Below are positions 1-8,788 of a stretch of DNA of 64,000 nt, in pieces. A program made the position numbers and the translations under genes. The stretch is taken from NCBI GenBank assembly GCA_030737875.1, contig CM060910.1, forward strand, positions 616,231,303 to 616,295,302, written 5' to 3'. Each line of letters starts with the position of its first letter. Position 1 is the first letter of the stretch. The DNA is from Allium sativum (lineage: Eukaryota > Streptophyta > Magnoliopsida > Asparagales > Amaryllidaceae). The notes under the pieces were generated by a model. It did no database searches and had not been told where the DNA came from. It saw only the letters and a list, made by a program, of their open reading frames with translations.

Positions 1-637
1 TGAAGGTGAATGTTGATTTATAAAGGATAGCAGTGAACTGAGGAAAGAAGACAATCAGGGAATATAAAGCAGAGAAGGAAAGAAATTAAGGAGAGAAGGG
101 AAGAAATTATGGAGAGAGGTCAAGAAAGAAGAAAAAAAAAGGAAAGCAATAAATTTTTTTTATTGTTTTTTTATTTCGCAAGAATTGGTAAAGAAGAGAG
201 AAGTAAATGAGAGGAAGAGAAGGAAAGAAATAAAGTAAATTAAAACAAAAGAGAAAAATGGAAAGAGATTATTTATTAGTAAGAATAGTAAATGGAAGAA
301 GGATGGAAAGAAATTAATGAAATGAAACAGGAAAGAATTTGAAAACACAAGGAATGTGTTAATTTTTTTTTTTTAATTCAATGCAAACGAGATCAATGCA
401 AATGCAAATGCATGAACACACAAAAATTAAAAGGCAAGTAAGCAACTTCAATTTTTTTTAATAACTAAAAACACAAAATAAAAACACACACAGAACAAAT
501 GCTAACAACAAATGCAATTCACACAACTAACAACAATGTGGAATAAACTTTTTTTTCTTCAGTAGAACACAAATAAAAAAAAATTCGAAGAATAAAATTA
601 AAACTAATTTCTTTCCCCGGCAACGGCGCCAAAAACT
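1..637 (-). mobile_element. Element A: 5' leader/internal start of an Athila/Tat-like LTR retrotransposon
   Basis: On the minus strand this is the untranslated leader that follows the LTR and PBS of element A; the element continues leftward out of the window. The stretch is strongly purine-biased on the plus strand (runs of gaagag and ggaaag), so the transcript would be pyrimidine-rich. No gag reading frame is visible; the short open frames here are low-complexity Phe/Leu/Ser runs and are not credible proteins. Lineage assignment rests only on the tRNA-Asp PBS, which is typical of Athila/Tat-type elements. Confidence 0.6.
614..631 (-). other. Primer-binding site of element A, tRNA-Asp type
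   Basis: The plus strand reads TCCCCGGCAACGGCGCCA, the 3' end of plant tRNA-Asp including the terminal A of CCA. The minus strand is therefore its complement and a PBS. It lies 6 bp from the LTR edge at 638. Confidence 0.88.
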
Positions 638-2086
638 TGTTCGCAAACGGATTTTCAATCGAATTAGAAAACCGTCGCAAATATTGAAATAATAACCGCA
701 AGCGCACGGCGTACAATTGTTAGTACGTGGCGAATACGAGTCGATCCTCAAGGAAAGAATAATTTTAAATTCGATTCAATCAAATTAAACCAAACTGTGA
801 ATTGAGTTAACTAAAATTTAACAAAATTAATGACTAAGTTGATAATGAAACTATTGGTTAAGAGCAACTTAGAAGTGTTTTCACTCTCTAAATCACACAA
901 ATCAACATCATGAAATTATGTTCTCTATTTGTTTGGTCATTAGTGAGATTAGATTTTGTGTTTATTATAAGTATGACATATTTATGCTATTAATTAGCAT
1001 AATATAAGTCATCAAACTATAACATAAATCTAATTCACTATCCAATTCTCACGGAAAAGAAAACAAGTTGAAAGCAACATCAATTTTAAGAATACTCTAT
1101 TTACTAATAATTAGTAATATAGAATATCAAATGTAGATTAACACTTCCTCTTGTTGCCAAAATAATATATAGATGAAAAGGTAAATTATTTGTGTCATTT
1201 GATCAAGCATGATCTATCCTCCATTAATTAGAGGCATAGATCATCAAAACCAAATATGATTAACAAAATACGCTAAACATCCATTCTTTAATAAACACAA
1301 ATAGAGACCATGAAGAATAAACTATGTTGAATCTATGTGATCAGAGAGCTTCATCACCCCTAAATTGTAGGGGTTTAGCTCCTCATTTGTGTTATTATTT
1401 CAACACAAATATATTTCAACATTGAAGAAAAACTAGTAAGGACTTAAGAAAAGATATTAACTAAATAGCTACACTAATTGCAGAAAAGAAAATACATGTA
1501 AATAAAACTAAACAGAAAAGAGAAAGAAGAGTTTTATTCCAAGAGGAGAATTACAGAATAAAACTAAGTGTGTCTTTACATGAATAAGGTACAAGGTATT
1601 TATAGTTGTATTGGCCAAGGCTAAGAGGCTCATTCCACAATGTGGGACAAAATCCCTTTTTCAAAATAACCAAGTAGCTAAGTGTGAACGCATGTGAGCG
1701 GAAAGCCTTTCAAATGAGCCAATGTGAACGCGAATGAATAGATTTGCCATTGTAGTAGCTTGCGAGCATCAAATGACATCAATATCAATTGTTTTGAGCA
1801 TGAATAGGAACTCCATAACATCTGCAACAAGCTATCTTTATGAAAAGACATTGGATTAACATATGCGGCAGAAGGTGGTTGAACAGCAACATTTCTTCAA
1901 GCTTTAATCTTACTCTCAAAATCAATACTTCATACACCAATTCTTCAAGCTTTTCAACATTTACGTGCATTAATTCATTCATCATAAATAATCTGAAAAC
2001 ACAACTATAAATACACAGTATCAATTATTTTAAATATAAAATAAGATAAATAAGCGGATAAAATATACACATTTACGTGTATATCA
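638..2086 (-). repeat. 5' LTR of element A (1449 bp)
   Basis: The minus-strand LTR begins TGATATACACG at 2086 and ends CGAACA at 638, next to the tRNA-Asp PBS. The right edge falls where the flanking B LTR resumes: 20 kb away, the homologous uninterrupted B LTR reads straight through cttacatataaac. The bases after 2086 (cttac, 2087-2091) should be one copy of the target duplication; the other lies outside the window. A minus-strand TATA box near 1600 puts about 0.93 kb of R-U5 downstream of the start. No coding capacity is seen. Confidence 0.78.
1595..1647 (-). promoter_or_regulatory. LTR promoter of element A: USE-like box plus TATA box
   Basis: On the minus strand CTATAAATACC (1605-1595) is a good TATA box. 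About 31 bp upstream lies GTCCCACATTG (1647-1637), close to the plant snRNA upstream sequence element RTCCCACATCG. The arrangement resembles Pol II snRNA promoters, where the two boxes are about 33 bp apart. TATA assignment is firm; the USE reading is inference. Confidence 0.55.
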
Positions 2087-3262
2087 CTTACATATAAACT
2101 AGCATATGATTCACATCAAACTTATATATAAACTTGCATATATAATTTAGACATGTAAACTAAAATTTACATTTACACTTGCATATGATTTAGACATGTA
2201 AATGTCACAAAATGAATCAAATCAAGCATATGTGTTTAGACATATGAACCAACATCATGAATTAAACATGTAAACTAATATCACACGTTTTTCATATAAA
2301 CTAGCATATGTATATACTTGATTCACATATAAACTTATGTATAATTCGCATACAGACTTGCATAAGATTCACATACAAACTAGCATATGTAGGAACAGAC
2401 TTGCATAAGATTCACATACAAACTAGCATATGATTTACATCCCAAACTTGCATATAAACTGATGTCATAAAATGAATCAAGTTAAACATATGTGATTGGA
2501 TATATGAAATAGATCTACCAACATAAGTTAACAAAACTGTCATATGTTCACCAATAGACGATAACAAAGTTAAATAACATCACATGATTCAACAGACATG
2601 TTCTCATAATCCAAATTATAACTTATCATAATTAATTTATTAATTATTTTGTGAAAGAAATTATACTCATAAAGACATGTTAGAGAATATAATAATTCGT
2701 TCGTCATTTGTATAAGAATTCTGACTTGCAATTCCTAAGCTTTAGGAAGAACTATCCTAGCAGCAACATGAAGGCCAAGAGACTAATTTAGTTTAGGTTT
2801 AGGGCTTGAGTCTATGCATATTTTTATAGAAGTTTAAATCCATAGAAGCCGTTAGATTATCAGAGGAGCAATCACAACCATCTAGGCTAGATAGAGTTAT
2901 CCAGAATTGCCACCTATGCCCTAGTGACTCAGCAACATGTCAAAAAAGACTCAGAAACAAGTCAGGATTGTCTCATTTCAGATCTTCCTCGGGGGGTATG
3001 TCGACCCCCTGGTCGACCTGACTCGGGGTAGGTCGACCTCCAGGGCGATCTGCCTTGGTATTTTACTATTTAATTTTCTGATTTTCTCTTGAATCTTCCG
3101 AATGCCATAACTCCTTCATACGAAGTCTGATTTATGAAAACTTGGACTCTATTCCAAGCAGAATTCTGAGACGAACGCAATGGAGTAACCCATTTTCCTT
3201 AATTCCTCTCTGAAAAATTAAGTGTTCTTAAATTTTAACATTTAAAATTACGGGGTGTTACA
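2087..3262 (-). repeat. 3' LTR of element B, 5' portion (cut by element A)
   Basis: The minus-strand LTR starts TGTAACACCCC at 3262. It aligns with 20735-21977 of the B 5' LTR across the conserved box, GTCGAC cluster, TATA box (minus strand CTATAAAAATATGC near 2831-2820), first exon and start of the ATGCAAGTT-rich intron. It stops at 2087, where element A is inserted. The remaining 2.7 kb or so of this LTR should lie left of the window. Confidence 0.85.
3000..3051 (-). repeat. GTCGAC cluster in B 3' LTR
   Basis: GTCGAC occurs at 3000, 3012 and 3032, with a decayed copy (GGCGATC) near 3044, so the spacing is 12, 20, 12. It lies upstream of the LTR TATA box and matches the 21661-21770 cluster in the other B LTR. 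Confidence 0.7.
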
Positions 3263-3275
3263 TTCTCCCGTCCTC
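3263..3275 (-). other. Polypurine tract of element B
   Basis: The minus strand reads GAGGACGGGAGAA immediately before the LTR start TGTAACA. It is preceded by the same 3' UTR motif (gatttcggg-gacgaaatcc) found before the 3' LTR of element C at 16768-16800. Confidence 0.8.
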
Positions 3276-3851
3276 AAAGGATTTCGCCCCCGAAATCTTC
3301 AAGTTAAGGAGAACGTATATCCTACCATCCAATCATCCATCTACTCAATCATCAAACAAAGGCATCCATTATCCTTAAAAGATTTCTAATGCCATATGAA
3401 CATACGAAAATAGTGCATGTATATGTTCCTAATCTAATGCAAAATCAGGCGATCTACTGATTCAGTTGACCTCCTTAATGCAAATCATGATAGTGCCATG
3501 CGTCCACTATGCATGCAAAAGAATCCTAATGATACATATTACTTCTACATGTGTGCACAACCATTCATCAAAATGCAACATTCATATGATAACACAACCA
3601 TTATACATCCATTAATTTTAAATATGCACACATATTTACATGCAATATGAAAGTGACTGAGCCGATTTAGTGCCTAATGTGTGTGTACATGCATCCACGA
3701 GAAACCACTAGCAACCACTTGCATTCATTTGCATCCACCAAACATAATATGTCTCAAACACATGTTTACAACCATAGGGTTTTGTAACACCCCGAATTTC
3801 AGTTAACACTGATATTCACTAATTACAGAATTAATAATCTCAGATGTGAGA

Positions 3852-3945
3852 ATCAGGGGAAACGGGTTACGTCATTGTGTTCATCTCGGAAAAATACACG
3901 AAATAGAGTCCGAAATTTTGTAAATCGGAGTCCGTATGACCCGGT
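3852..3945 (+). promoter_or_regulatory. Conserved LTR box, copy in S
   Basis: A block of about 95 bp containing TCTCGGAAAAATAC, CGAAATAGAGTCCGA and CGGAGTCCGTATGA. It recurs at 12098-12190, 16873-16965 and 55498-55590, and in reverse in B (about 3105-3190 and 21825-21905). It is the best conserved part of the U3 across families whose other sequence has diverged. Function unknown. Confidence 0.75.
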
Positions 3946-4005
3946 TAAGGCCCAAAGAAGTATTCGGGAAATTTGAATTTCGAAACATGCAGAAATGGGG
4001 GCCAT

Positions 4006-4246
4006 GCGGGAAAACTCCCGCCCAGCCAAGTCGACTTGGCTGTCGACAGGGCTGTCGACTGGCCTGTCGACATGCCTGTCGACTTGGCTGTCGACAAGGC
4101 TGTCGACTTGCCATGTCGGCTGATTCTGGCCTGGGTGCACCTGGTTGAGTTTTGGGCTGGGTTGGAGGGCTTGGGACGAAATCTGACGGACCTAAACTAA
4201 CCTAGGGTTAATCTAAGGGTCTAAAACACATCCTAATCCTATAAAT
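4006..4246 (+). promoter_or_regulatory. LTR S promoter: palindrome, GTCGAC array and TATA box
   Basis: GCGGGAAAACTCCCGC (4006-4021) is an inverted repeat whose left arm, read on the minus strand, contains TTTTCCCGC, a good E2F-type site. The GTCGAC array follows (4030-4107), and a TATA box CTATAAATA lies at 4238-4246. This places the transcription start near 4270, only about 490 bp into the LTR. Confidence 0.65.
4030..4107 (+). repeat. Seven GTCGAC palindromes at exact 12-bp spacing
   Basis: GTCGAC starts at 4030, 4042, 4054, 4066, 4078, 4090 and 4102. The 6-bp spacers vary (ttggct, agggct, tggcct and so on), so the palindrome is kept while the spacer drifts. The open frames with V-D repeats here are a by-product of the 12-bp period and lie upstream of the TATA box. 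Confidence 0.9.
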
Positions 4247-4619
4247 AAGACCCTAAGCTAGCCCTAAATGATCATAATCCTATCCTCTAACTAAACTATG
4301 CCAAAATTTTCTATGATCATGGCCTCCACTCAAAACCCTAGCCTCCATCCTCTTTCTAAACTATTTCTATGAAGGCTTTCATGTTCATACAAGCATTTTT
4401 AAGTTGTATGAGTGATCATTAGCTTGCATTCATCATCAAGTTGCAATCTTTATTTTCAAGGCTAGAGTTTTTGGGTGATTTTTGGCAAGGGTTTGCTTAT
4501 TGGAGTTTAGTGGTGAGTTTCTATAGCCTTAATAATCAATTGTTAAATTGATTATGATAGGATATGATAAGATATGGCTATGTTTGTGGATCAATGTGTT
4601 TATGCAAGTTTAGTATAGT

Positions 4620-5240
4620 GTATGTTGTGTGTTTTGCGAGTTTTATGCTATATGTTATGCAAGTTTAATGCTATGTTTTATGATGCTCATTATGCAAAAC
4701 ACTATGTTGAACATTGATTCATATGTAACATGTTATGCAAGCTATATGTGAGATTATATGCAAGTTCATATGTAACATGTAATGCAAGTTATGTGCATGA
4801 TTATATGCAAGTTCATATGTAACATGTTATGCAAGTTATGTGTTTGGTTATATGCAAGTTATGTGCATGATTATATGCAAGTTCATATGTAACATGTTAT
4901 GGAAGTTATATGTTTGGTTATATGCAAGTTATGTGCATGATTATATGCAAGTTCATATGTAACATGTAATGCAAGTTATGTGCATGATTATATGCAAGTT
5001 CATATGTAACATGTTATGCAAGTTATGTGTTTGGTTATATGCAAGTTATGTGCATGATTATATGCAAGTTCATATGTAACATGTTATGCAAGATATGTGT
5101 TTGGTTATATGCAAGTTAACATGTGACATGCTATGCAAGTTCACACCTTTGTATGACATAAGAATCATATGCAAGTTACCCCCTTTGTGACATATGTGCT
5201 TCATGCAAGTTTGGGTTAAATGCTAGTTGGGTTTAATGTA
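4620..5240 (+). repeat. ATGCAAGTT monomer array with 70-bp higher-order unit
   Basis: Monomers of about 23 bp (ttatatgcaagttatgtgc and variants) are organised as a 70-bp three-monomer unit starting at about 4818, 4888, 4935 and 5005; the unit at 4888 is followed by a 47-bp version that lacks one monomer. Flanking copies are looser. The B LTR carries the reverse complement of the same core (aacttgcatatg) at 2090-2480 and 20640-21180, and D has scattered copies near 56280-56370. Confidence 0.8.
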
Positions 5241-5447
5241 TGCTCATATATGCAAGTTGACACCTTTTAAACCCATGATAAAGTTATATGCTATGATTGG
5301 TTAAACCCATGGCATTTGTGATGAATCTTCCCTTTATTATGTCATGTTATGAGAACGAATTACGTGGGGAACGATGGGGTTAATATGCATGTTAATAAAA
5401 TGGTGTGAAATAGGTATGCTTAAGCATAACATAAAGTGAATGGACAT

Positions 5448-5576
5448 AATTGGGAATTTACCTATTAAGTTAGGTCTACCCATATTATGGAATTGGGAAT
5501 TTACCTATTAAGTTAGATCTACCCATATTATGGAATTGGGAATTTACCTATTGAGTTAGGTCTACCCATATTCTTG
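5448..5576 (+). repeat. Three tandem copies of a 43-bp unit
   Basis: Units start at 5448, 5491 and 5534, each opening aattgggaatttacctatt and carrying a tctacccatatt motif. They lie inside the putative intron of LTR S. Confidence 0.9.
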
Positions 5577-5642
5577 AAATTGGTAATTAATTAGGGATAA
5601 TTAATACAAATTATGGGGGTGATTAATTAGGTGTAATTAATC

Positions 5643-5746
5643 GACTAAGACACGAGGTTGGACCCTTTTGTAGCATAAGACTGCCCGGAACCAACCGGCA
5701 AATCCAGCGGCTACAAATGAGTGGCCCAATGTGAGAGGTCTTAGTC
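5643..5746 (+). other. Candidate structured RNA hairpin, S copy 1
   Basis: Nested complementary arms: P1 GACTAAGAC (5643) with GTCTTAGTC (5738); P2 TTGGACC (5658) with GGCCCAA (5723), one mismatch; P3 TTTGTAGC (5667) with GCTACAAA (5710); and an apical P4 TGCC-c-GG (5682) with CCGGCA (5695) around loop AACCAA. The same fold with different paired bases recurs in copy 2 and in LTRs B, C and D. Confidence 0.75.
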
Positions 5747-5767
5747 ATAAACTAAATACGTGACAAG

Positions 5768-5870
5768 TGTAAAGACACGAGGTTAGACTCTGTTATGGTG
5801 TAAGGCTGCCCGGAACCAACCGGCATATCCAGCTGCCATAAAAGACAGTCTAATGTGAGAGGTCTTTACA
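5768..5870 (+). other. Candidate structured RNA hairpin, S copy 2
   Basis: P1 TGTAAAGAC (5768) pairs perfectly with GTCTTTACA (5862). P2 TTAGACT (5783) pairs perfectly with AGTCTAA (5847). P3 TTATGG (5793) pairs with CCATAA (5836). P4 TGCC-c-GG and CCGGCA enclose AACCAA. Compared with copy 1, several stem positions changed on both sides. It starts 21 bp after copy 1 ends. Confidence 0.75.
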
Positions 5871-5929
5871 AAGGTTACGATCTTAATTAATTAAGAAACA
5901 CTTAACCATATTAGCATGTAGTGGGGCAT

Positions 5930-6160
5930 GAGGGGTTAAGTGGGTGCCTTGGGTGGCATGTAGTAACTAGTGGGGGTGCCTTGGGTGGCATGAGGAAACT
6001 AGTGGGTTGCCTTGGGTGGCAATAGAAAATACGATTAGAATACTTAACCAAAGTGGAACATGTAATTAAACATGATTAAAGGGTTAAGTAAGTGCCTTGG
6101 GTGGCATGTGGGAATCAAGTAAGTGCCTTGGGTGGCATGTGGAAATCTAGTGGGTGTCTT
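5930..6160 (+). repeat. Degenerate tandem repeats with GTGCCTTGGGTGGCA core
   Basis: The core gtgccttgggtggcatg recurs at least five times with intervening ctagtggg or ttaagt motifs. It lies between the hairpin pair and the large folded module in LTR S. No function is visible. Confidence 0.75.
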
Positions 6161-6245
6161 GAGTGGCAATTAAAGTATGATTAAAAGACTTAACCAAAAT
6201 TTATAACATGTAAGTGGACATGGTTAAAGGGTTAAGTGGGATTCA

Positions 6246-6615
6246 CTAGAAATGACAAGCTTAGGTGGGTAACTTGTGGGGGCCCATTTCAACCAATATC
6301 CCAAACGTATCTTTGTGAGCTCGACCCAAGTCGAGGACGGGACACGCATATTGGGCTTGACTGTAAGAGACCAAAACGGGTTAGCGGTGGCAACGCAAGT
6401 CCAACGGGTTTCATATGCGTGTGTGGACCCAGGCTGGTAAGTAAGACGTTGTTGCATCGTGTAGGTATAAGCCGTGCACCATTGATATTATCAGGTTGCC
6501 ACTTTGGGGAATGATACACCCCACTGTGGGGCCAGCACGGGTATCTACGTTAGGGAGCTGATCGCTTGGGGAGTAGTGGGTACACCTAGTGGAGATAGGG
6601 GCAGACGACACCTAT
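6246..6615 (+). other. Large conserved folded module, copy in S
   Basis: Homologous to 14119-14480 (C), 57700-58030 (D) and reversed 10830-11215 (B). Visible stems: CCAATAT (6293) with ATATTGG (6348), CTCGAC (6320) with GTCGAG (6330) around ccaa, and CCCCAC with GTGGGG around a T near 6519-6531. The 3' part carries a GATACACC...CCAGCA motif kept in all four families. The GC content is higher than the surrounding LTR. Confidence 0.65.
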
Positions 6616-6683
6616 GTAGTCAGCTAGGGGTACACGAAACTACTATTAAAAATTACTAAGTACACTTAGTGGGATCAACCTTA

Positions 6684-6795
6684 AGTAGGAATTACCCTTG
6701 GGTGGGTAGAACTGGTGTGGTGCAGTGTAGGAATTACCCTTGGGTGGGTAGATCTGGGGTGGTGCAGTGTAGTAATTATCCTTGGGTGGGTAAAT
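6684..6795 (+). repeat. Three tandem 42-bp units
   Basis: Units contain aattacccttgggtgggta and ggtgtggtgcagtgtag; the third is diverged. They lie between the folded module and the acceptor site in LTR S. Confidence 0.8.
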
Positions 6796-7409
6796 GCGTC
6801 TTTTCAGTTATCTTAGTACATCCTGTGTTTAGTTGGCTACTTAGTGTAGTCATTATCCCCAGAGGTACCGTACCTTGTTTATATCATACCCTAATTACTT
6901 TAATGATTGTATTGTTAAGGTTATAGGACTCGCTCAGACTTATGTCTGACCCCGTTGTTTTTTTATCTTTTTCCCAACCCTCAGGTTTTCAGAGTGGGCC
7001 TAGCACTAGTGGGCTTTGATCAGACTGCTTTATCTATCTTTTGGAGCTTGGACCGTGGATGTAAAGCTCAGTTTATCTTTTCTATTATGGCTATTAAGTC
7101 ATGTAGTGGGATTATGTACTTTTGTTTTATCAGGATGGATATTATGTACTTGACTCTTGTTTATGGTTTTGGTGTAACCAAACATGTTTTACTTTCCGCT
7201 GCAATGAAATGATGTTTTAAATTCTCAAGTATTACTTATATCTGTCTTGTTGTAATTTTTCTGTTCTATATTCACTTAAAATTCTCCACCGATGTTATGG
7301 CATTCCCTTAGTGAGTGACCGTAGCGGGTGTGGGGTGTTACAGGTTTTTCCTAACTAAAGATCGAAGATATAATCGCGAAGACATACTAAACGATAGGAC
7401 AAGTATAAA

Positions 7410-7715
7410 CAAAGCGGTAGAAAAAGGAGAAGTAAAAAACATACCCTCAAAAAGGAAAGGGTACAGCGTACGCATCTTGTCTTCCGTTTTCCAAGTCGCG
7501 TCTCTTTGATCATCTCCACGTTGCACTTTGACCAACTTGATCTCTCTGTTGCATAGCTTTAATACCTCCGACCCAAGGATGCATGCAGGAGCTCGTCTAA
7601 TCGTGGCATCTCACTCTACTTCCACTTCTCTAAGCATGCTCGGCTCCACTACTTCCGCGGTATCTTGTAACACTACTGCAAATGCGATACGTGAAACATG
7701 TCATGAACATCACTA
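7410..7715 (-). pseudogene. Element B pol C-terminus: integrase tail and chromodomain-like remnant
   Basis: Minus-strand frames read H-D-M-F-H-V-S-H-L (the conserved FHVS motif after the integrase GPY/F region) and, after a frameshift, KLVKVQ followed by ATWKTEDKMRTLYPFLFEG. The latter matches the C-terminal chromodomain-like signature of Tekay/Del chromoviruses (VKVxW...ATWExExxMRxxYPxLF). Several stops lie between the two. It supports assigning B to the chromoviruses; in a live element this domain would tether integrase to chromatin. Confidence 0.75.
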
Positions 7716-7731
7716 AGCTAGTTGCCTCTTC

Positions 7732-7850
7732 TCATGTCCCTCCAAAATCTAGGACACATAACCTCAAAAGTTCTTCAAGGATTCTATTCATCCCTTTCTG
7801 TCTGTCCATCCATCGTGGATGATAAGCGATATTCGTACTCGCCGCCTTTT
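7732..7850 (-). pseudogene. Element B integrase fragment
   Basis: The minus-strand frame AYHPRWMDRQKG...ILEELLRLCVLDFGGT matches the end of the Ty3/gypsy integrase catalytic core (YHPQTDGQ...LEDMLRACVLDF). The catalytic D-D-E segment and zinc-binding domain are absent: the sequence jumps from early RNase H at about 7860 directly to this point, so about 1.5 kb of pol is deleted. An inactive fragment. Confidence 0.8.
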
Positions 7851-7855
7851 GCATA

Positions 7856-8788
7856 TCACCTTTTTCCTCTTGCATCGAAAGCTGCTCCAAGCCCTGTCCC
7901 GCAAGCACCGGTATACACTGTGAATGACTTACTTCCATTTGGCAAAACTAAAACTGGAGCTGTCGTCAAAACCCTCTTCAAACGTTGGAAAGCATCGTCA
8001 CGGTCAACATCCCAAGCAAAAGTCAAGTTCTTCTTCGTTAACCGAGTAAGTGGGGCTGATATCTTCCCAAAGTTCTTAATGAACTTCCTATAATAGCCCG
8101 CCAGCCCTATAAAGATTCTTACTTCTGTTGCGTTCTTAGGAATCTTCCAATCTGGGATTGCCACCACCTTTATGGGATCCACAACTATCCCTTCCTTAGA
8201 GATCACGTGTCCTAAGAACCTCACTTCTGTTCTCCAAAAATGGCATTTCGAGAACTTAGCTTTGAGTTGATGAGCTTGTAGGGTCTCTAAGACTTCCCTA
8301 AGATGTAGGGCATGCTCTTCCTCGCTTCTATACAAAATCAAGATATCGTCTACAAAGACTACCACAAACTTGTTTAGAAATTCCCTAAACATCCTATTCA
8401 TTAAGTCAACGAAGTATGCGGGTGCATTCATCAAACCAAAAGGCATGACGAGCCACTCGAAGAAACCGTCAGGAGTTCTAAATGCAGTCTTATCTATGTT
8501 GTCTTCAGCCACCCTTAGATGATGAAATCCTGTAGCCAAATCCAGCTGGGAGAAAACCGAAGCGCCAACCAACCGATCGAATAAATCGTCTATCCTCGGC
8601 AATGGGTGCCTGTTCTTCTTGATGAGCTTATTCAGCTCTCTATAGTCCATGCACAGTCTAAGTGAACCATCAGCCTTTGTAGCGAAAACAACTGGAGCAC
8701 CCCATTCTGAAATGCTTCTTCTTATGAACCCCTTCTCAAGCAACTCTTTCACTTGCTTACTGAGTTCCCTTCTCTCTCTTGGAGCCAT
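7856..8788 (-). pseudogene. Element B reverse transcriptase and start of RNase H
   Basis: A 310-residue open frame holds the RT of a Ty3/gypsy chromovirus. It runs from the N-terminal [18 protein letters not shown] region through [20 protein letters not shown] and the catalytic block [12 protein letters not shown] (V-D-D at about residue 148), then FLGHVIS and [22 protein letters not shown]. RNase H begins with ALTTAPVL-like sequence, but the first catalytic Asp position reads YTGAC instead of YSDA. The frame ends early, where it joins the integrase fragment. RT is nearly intact, but the gene is unlinked from its protease frame upstream and truncated downstream, so it is not functional as pol. 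The initiator Met is simply the first in frame; the real product would be a gag-pol polyprotein. Confidence 0.88.

Larger units (their letters stand above)
4513..6984 (+). other. Putative intron inside LTR S
   Basis: The donor is TAGTG|GTGAGTTTC at 4513. The acceptor is a pyrimidine tract ending CCCTCAG|G at 6983-6984, with CTGAC (6946-6950) as branch point 34 nt from the AG. The same arrangement occurs in LTRs C, D and B. Splicing is inferred from signals; no transcript is available. Confidence 0.6.
3783..7342 (+). repeat. Solo LTR S (3560 bp) with 5-bp target duplication
   Basis: It begins TGTAACACCCCG and ends GGGGTGTTACA. It is flanked by ggttt on both sides (3778-3782 and 7343-7347), and there is no PBS after its 3' end, so it is a solo LTR left by LTR-LTR recombination. 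It contains the full shared LTR architecture: conserved box 3852-3945, palindrome, GTCGAC array, TATA, putative intron, duplicated hairpin and large folded module. It sits in the opposite orientation to element B. Confidence 0.92.

Noticed and set aside
730..750. tRNA-like box B (cgagtcgatcc) in LTR A
   Set aside because: No box A at the right distance and no cloverleaf; it is a common part of this LTR type.
3973..4200. Plus-strand open frame with repeated V-D residues (and a minus-strand partner)
   Set aside because: The frames stay open because the GTCGAC array has a 12-bp (4-codon) period. They lie upstream of the LTR TATA box and are open on several frames at once.
7722..8093. 123-residue plus-strand open frame
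   Set aside because: It is the antisense shadow of B integrase and RT on the minus strand.
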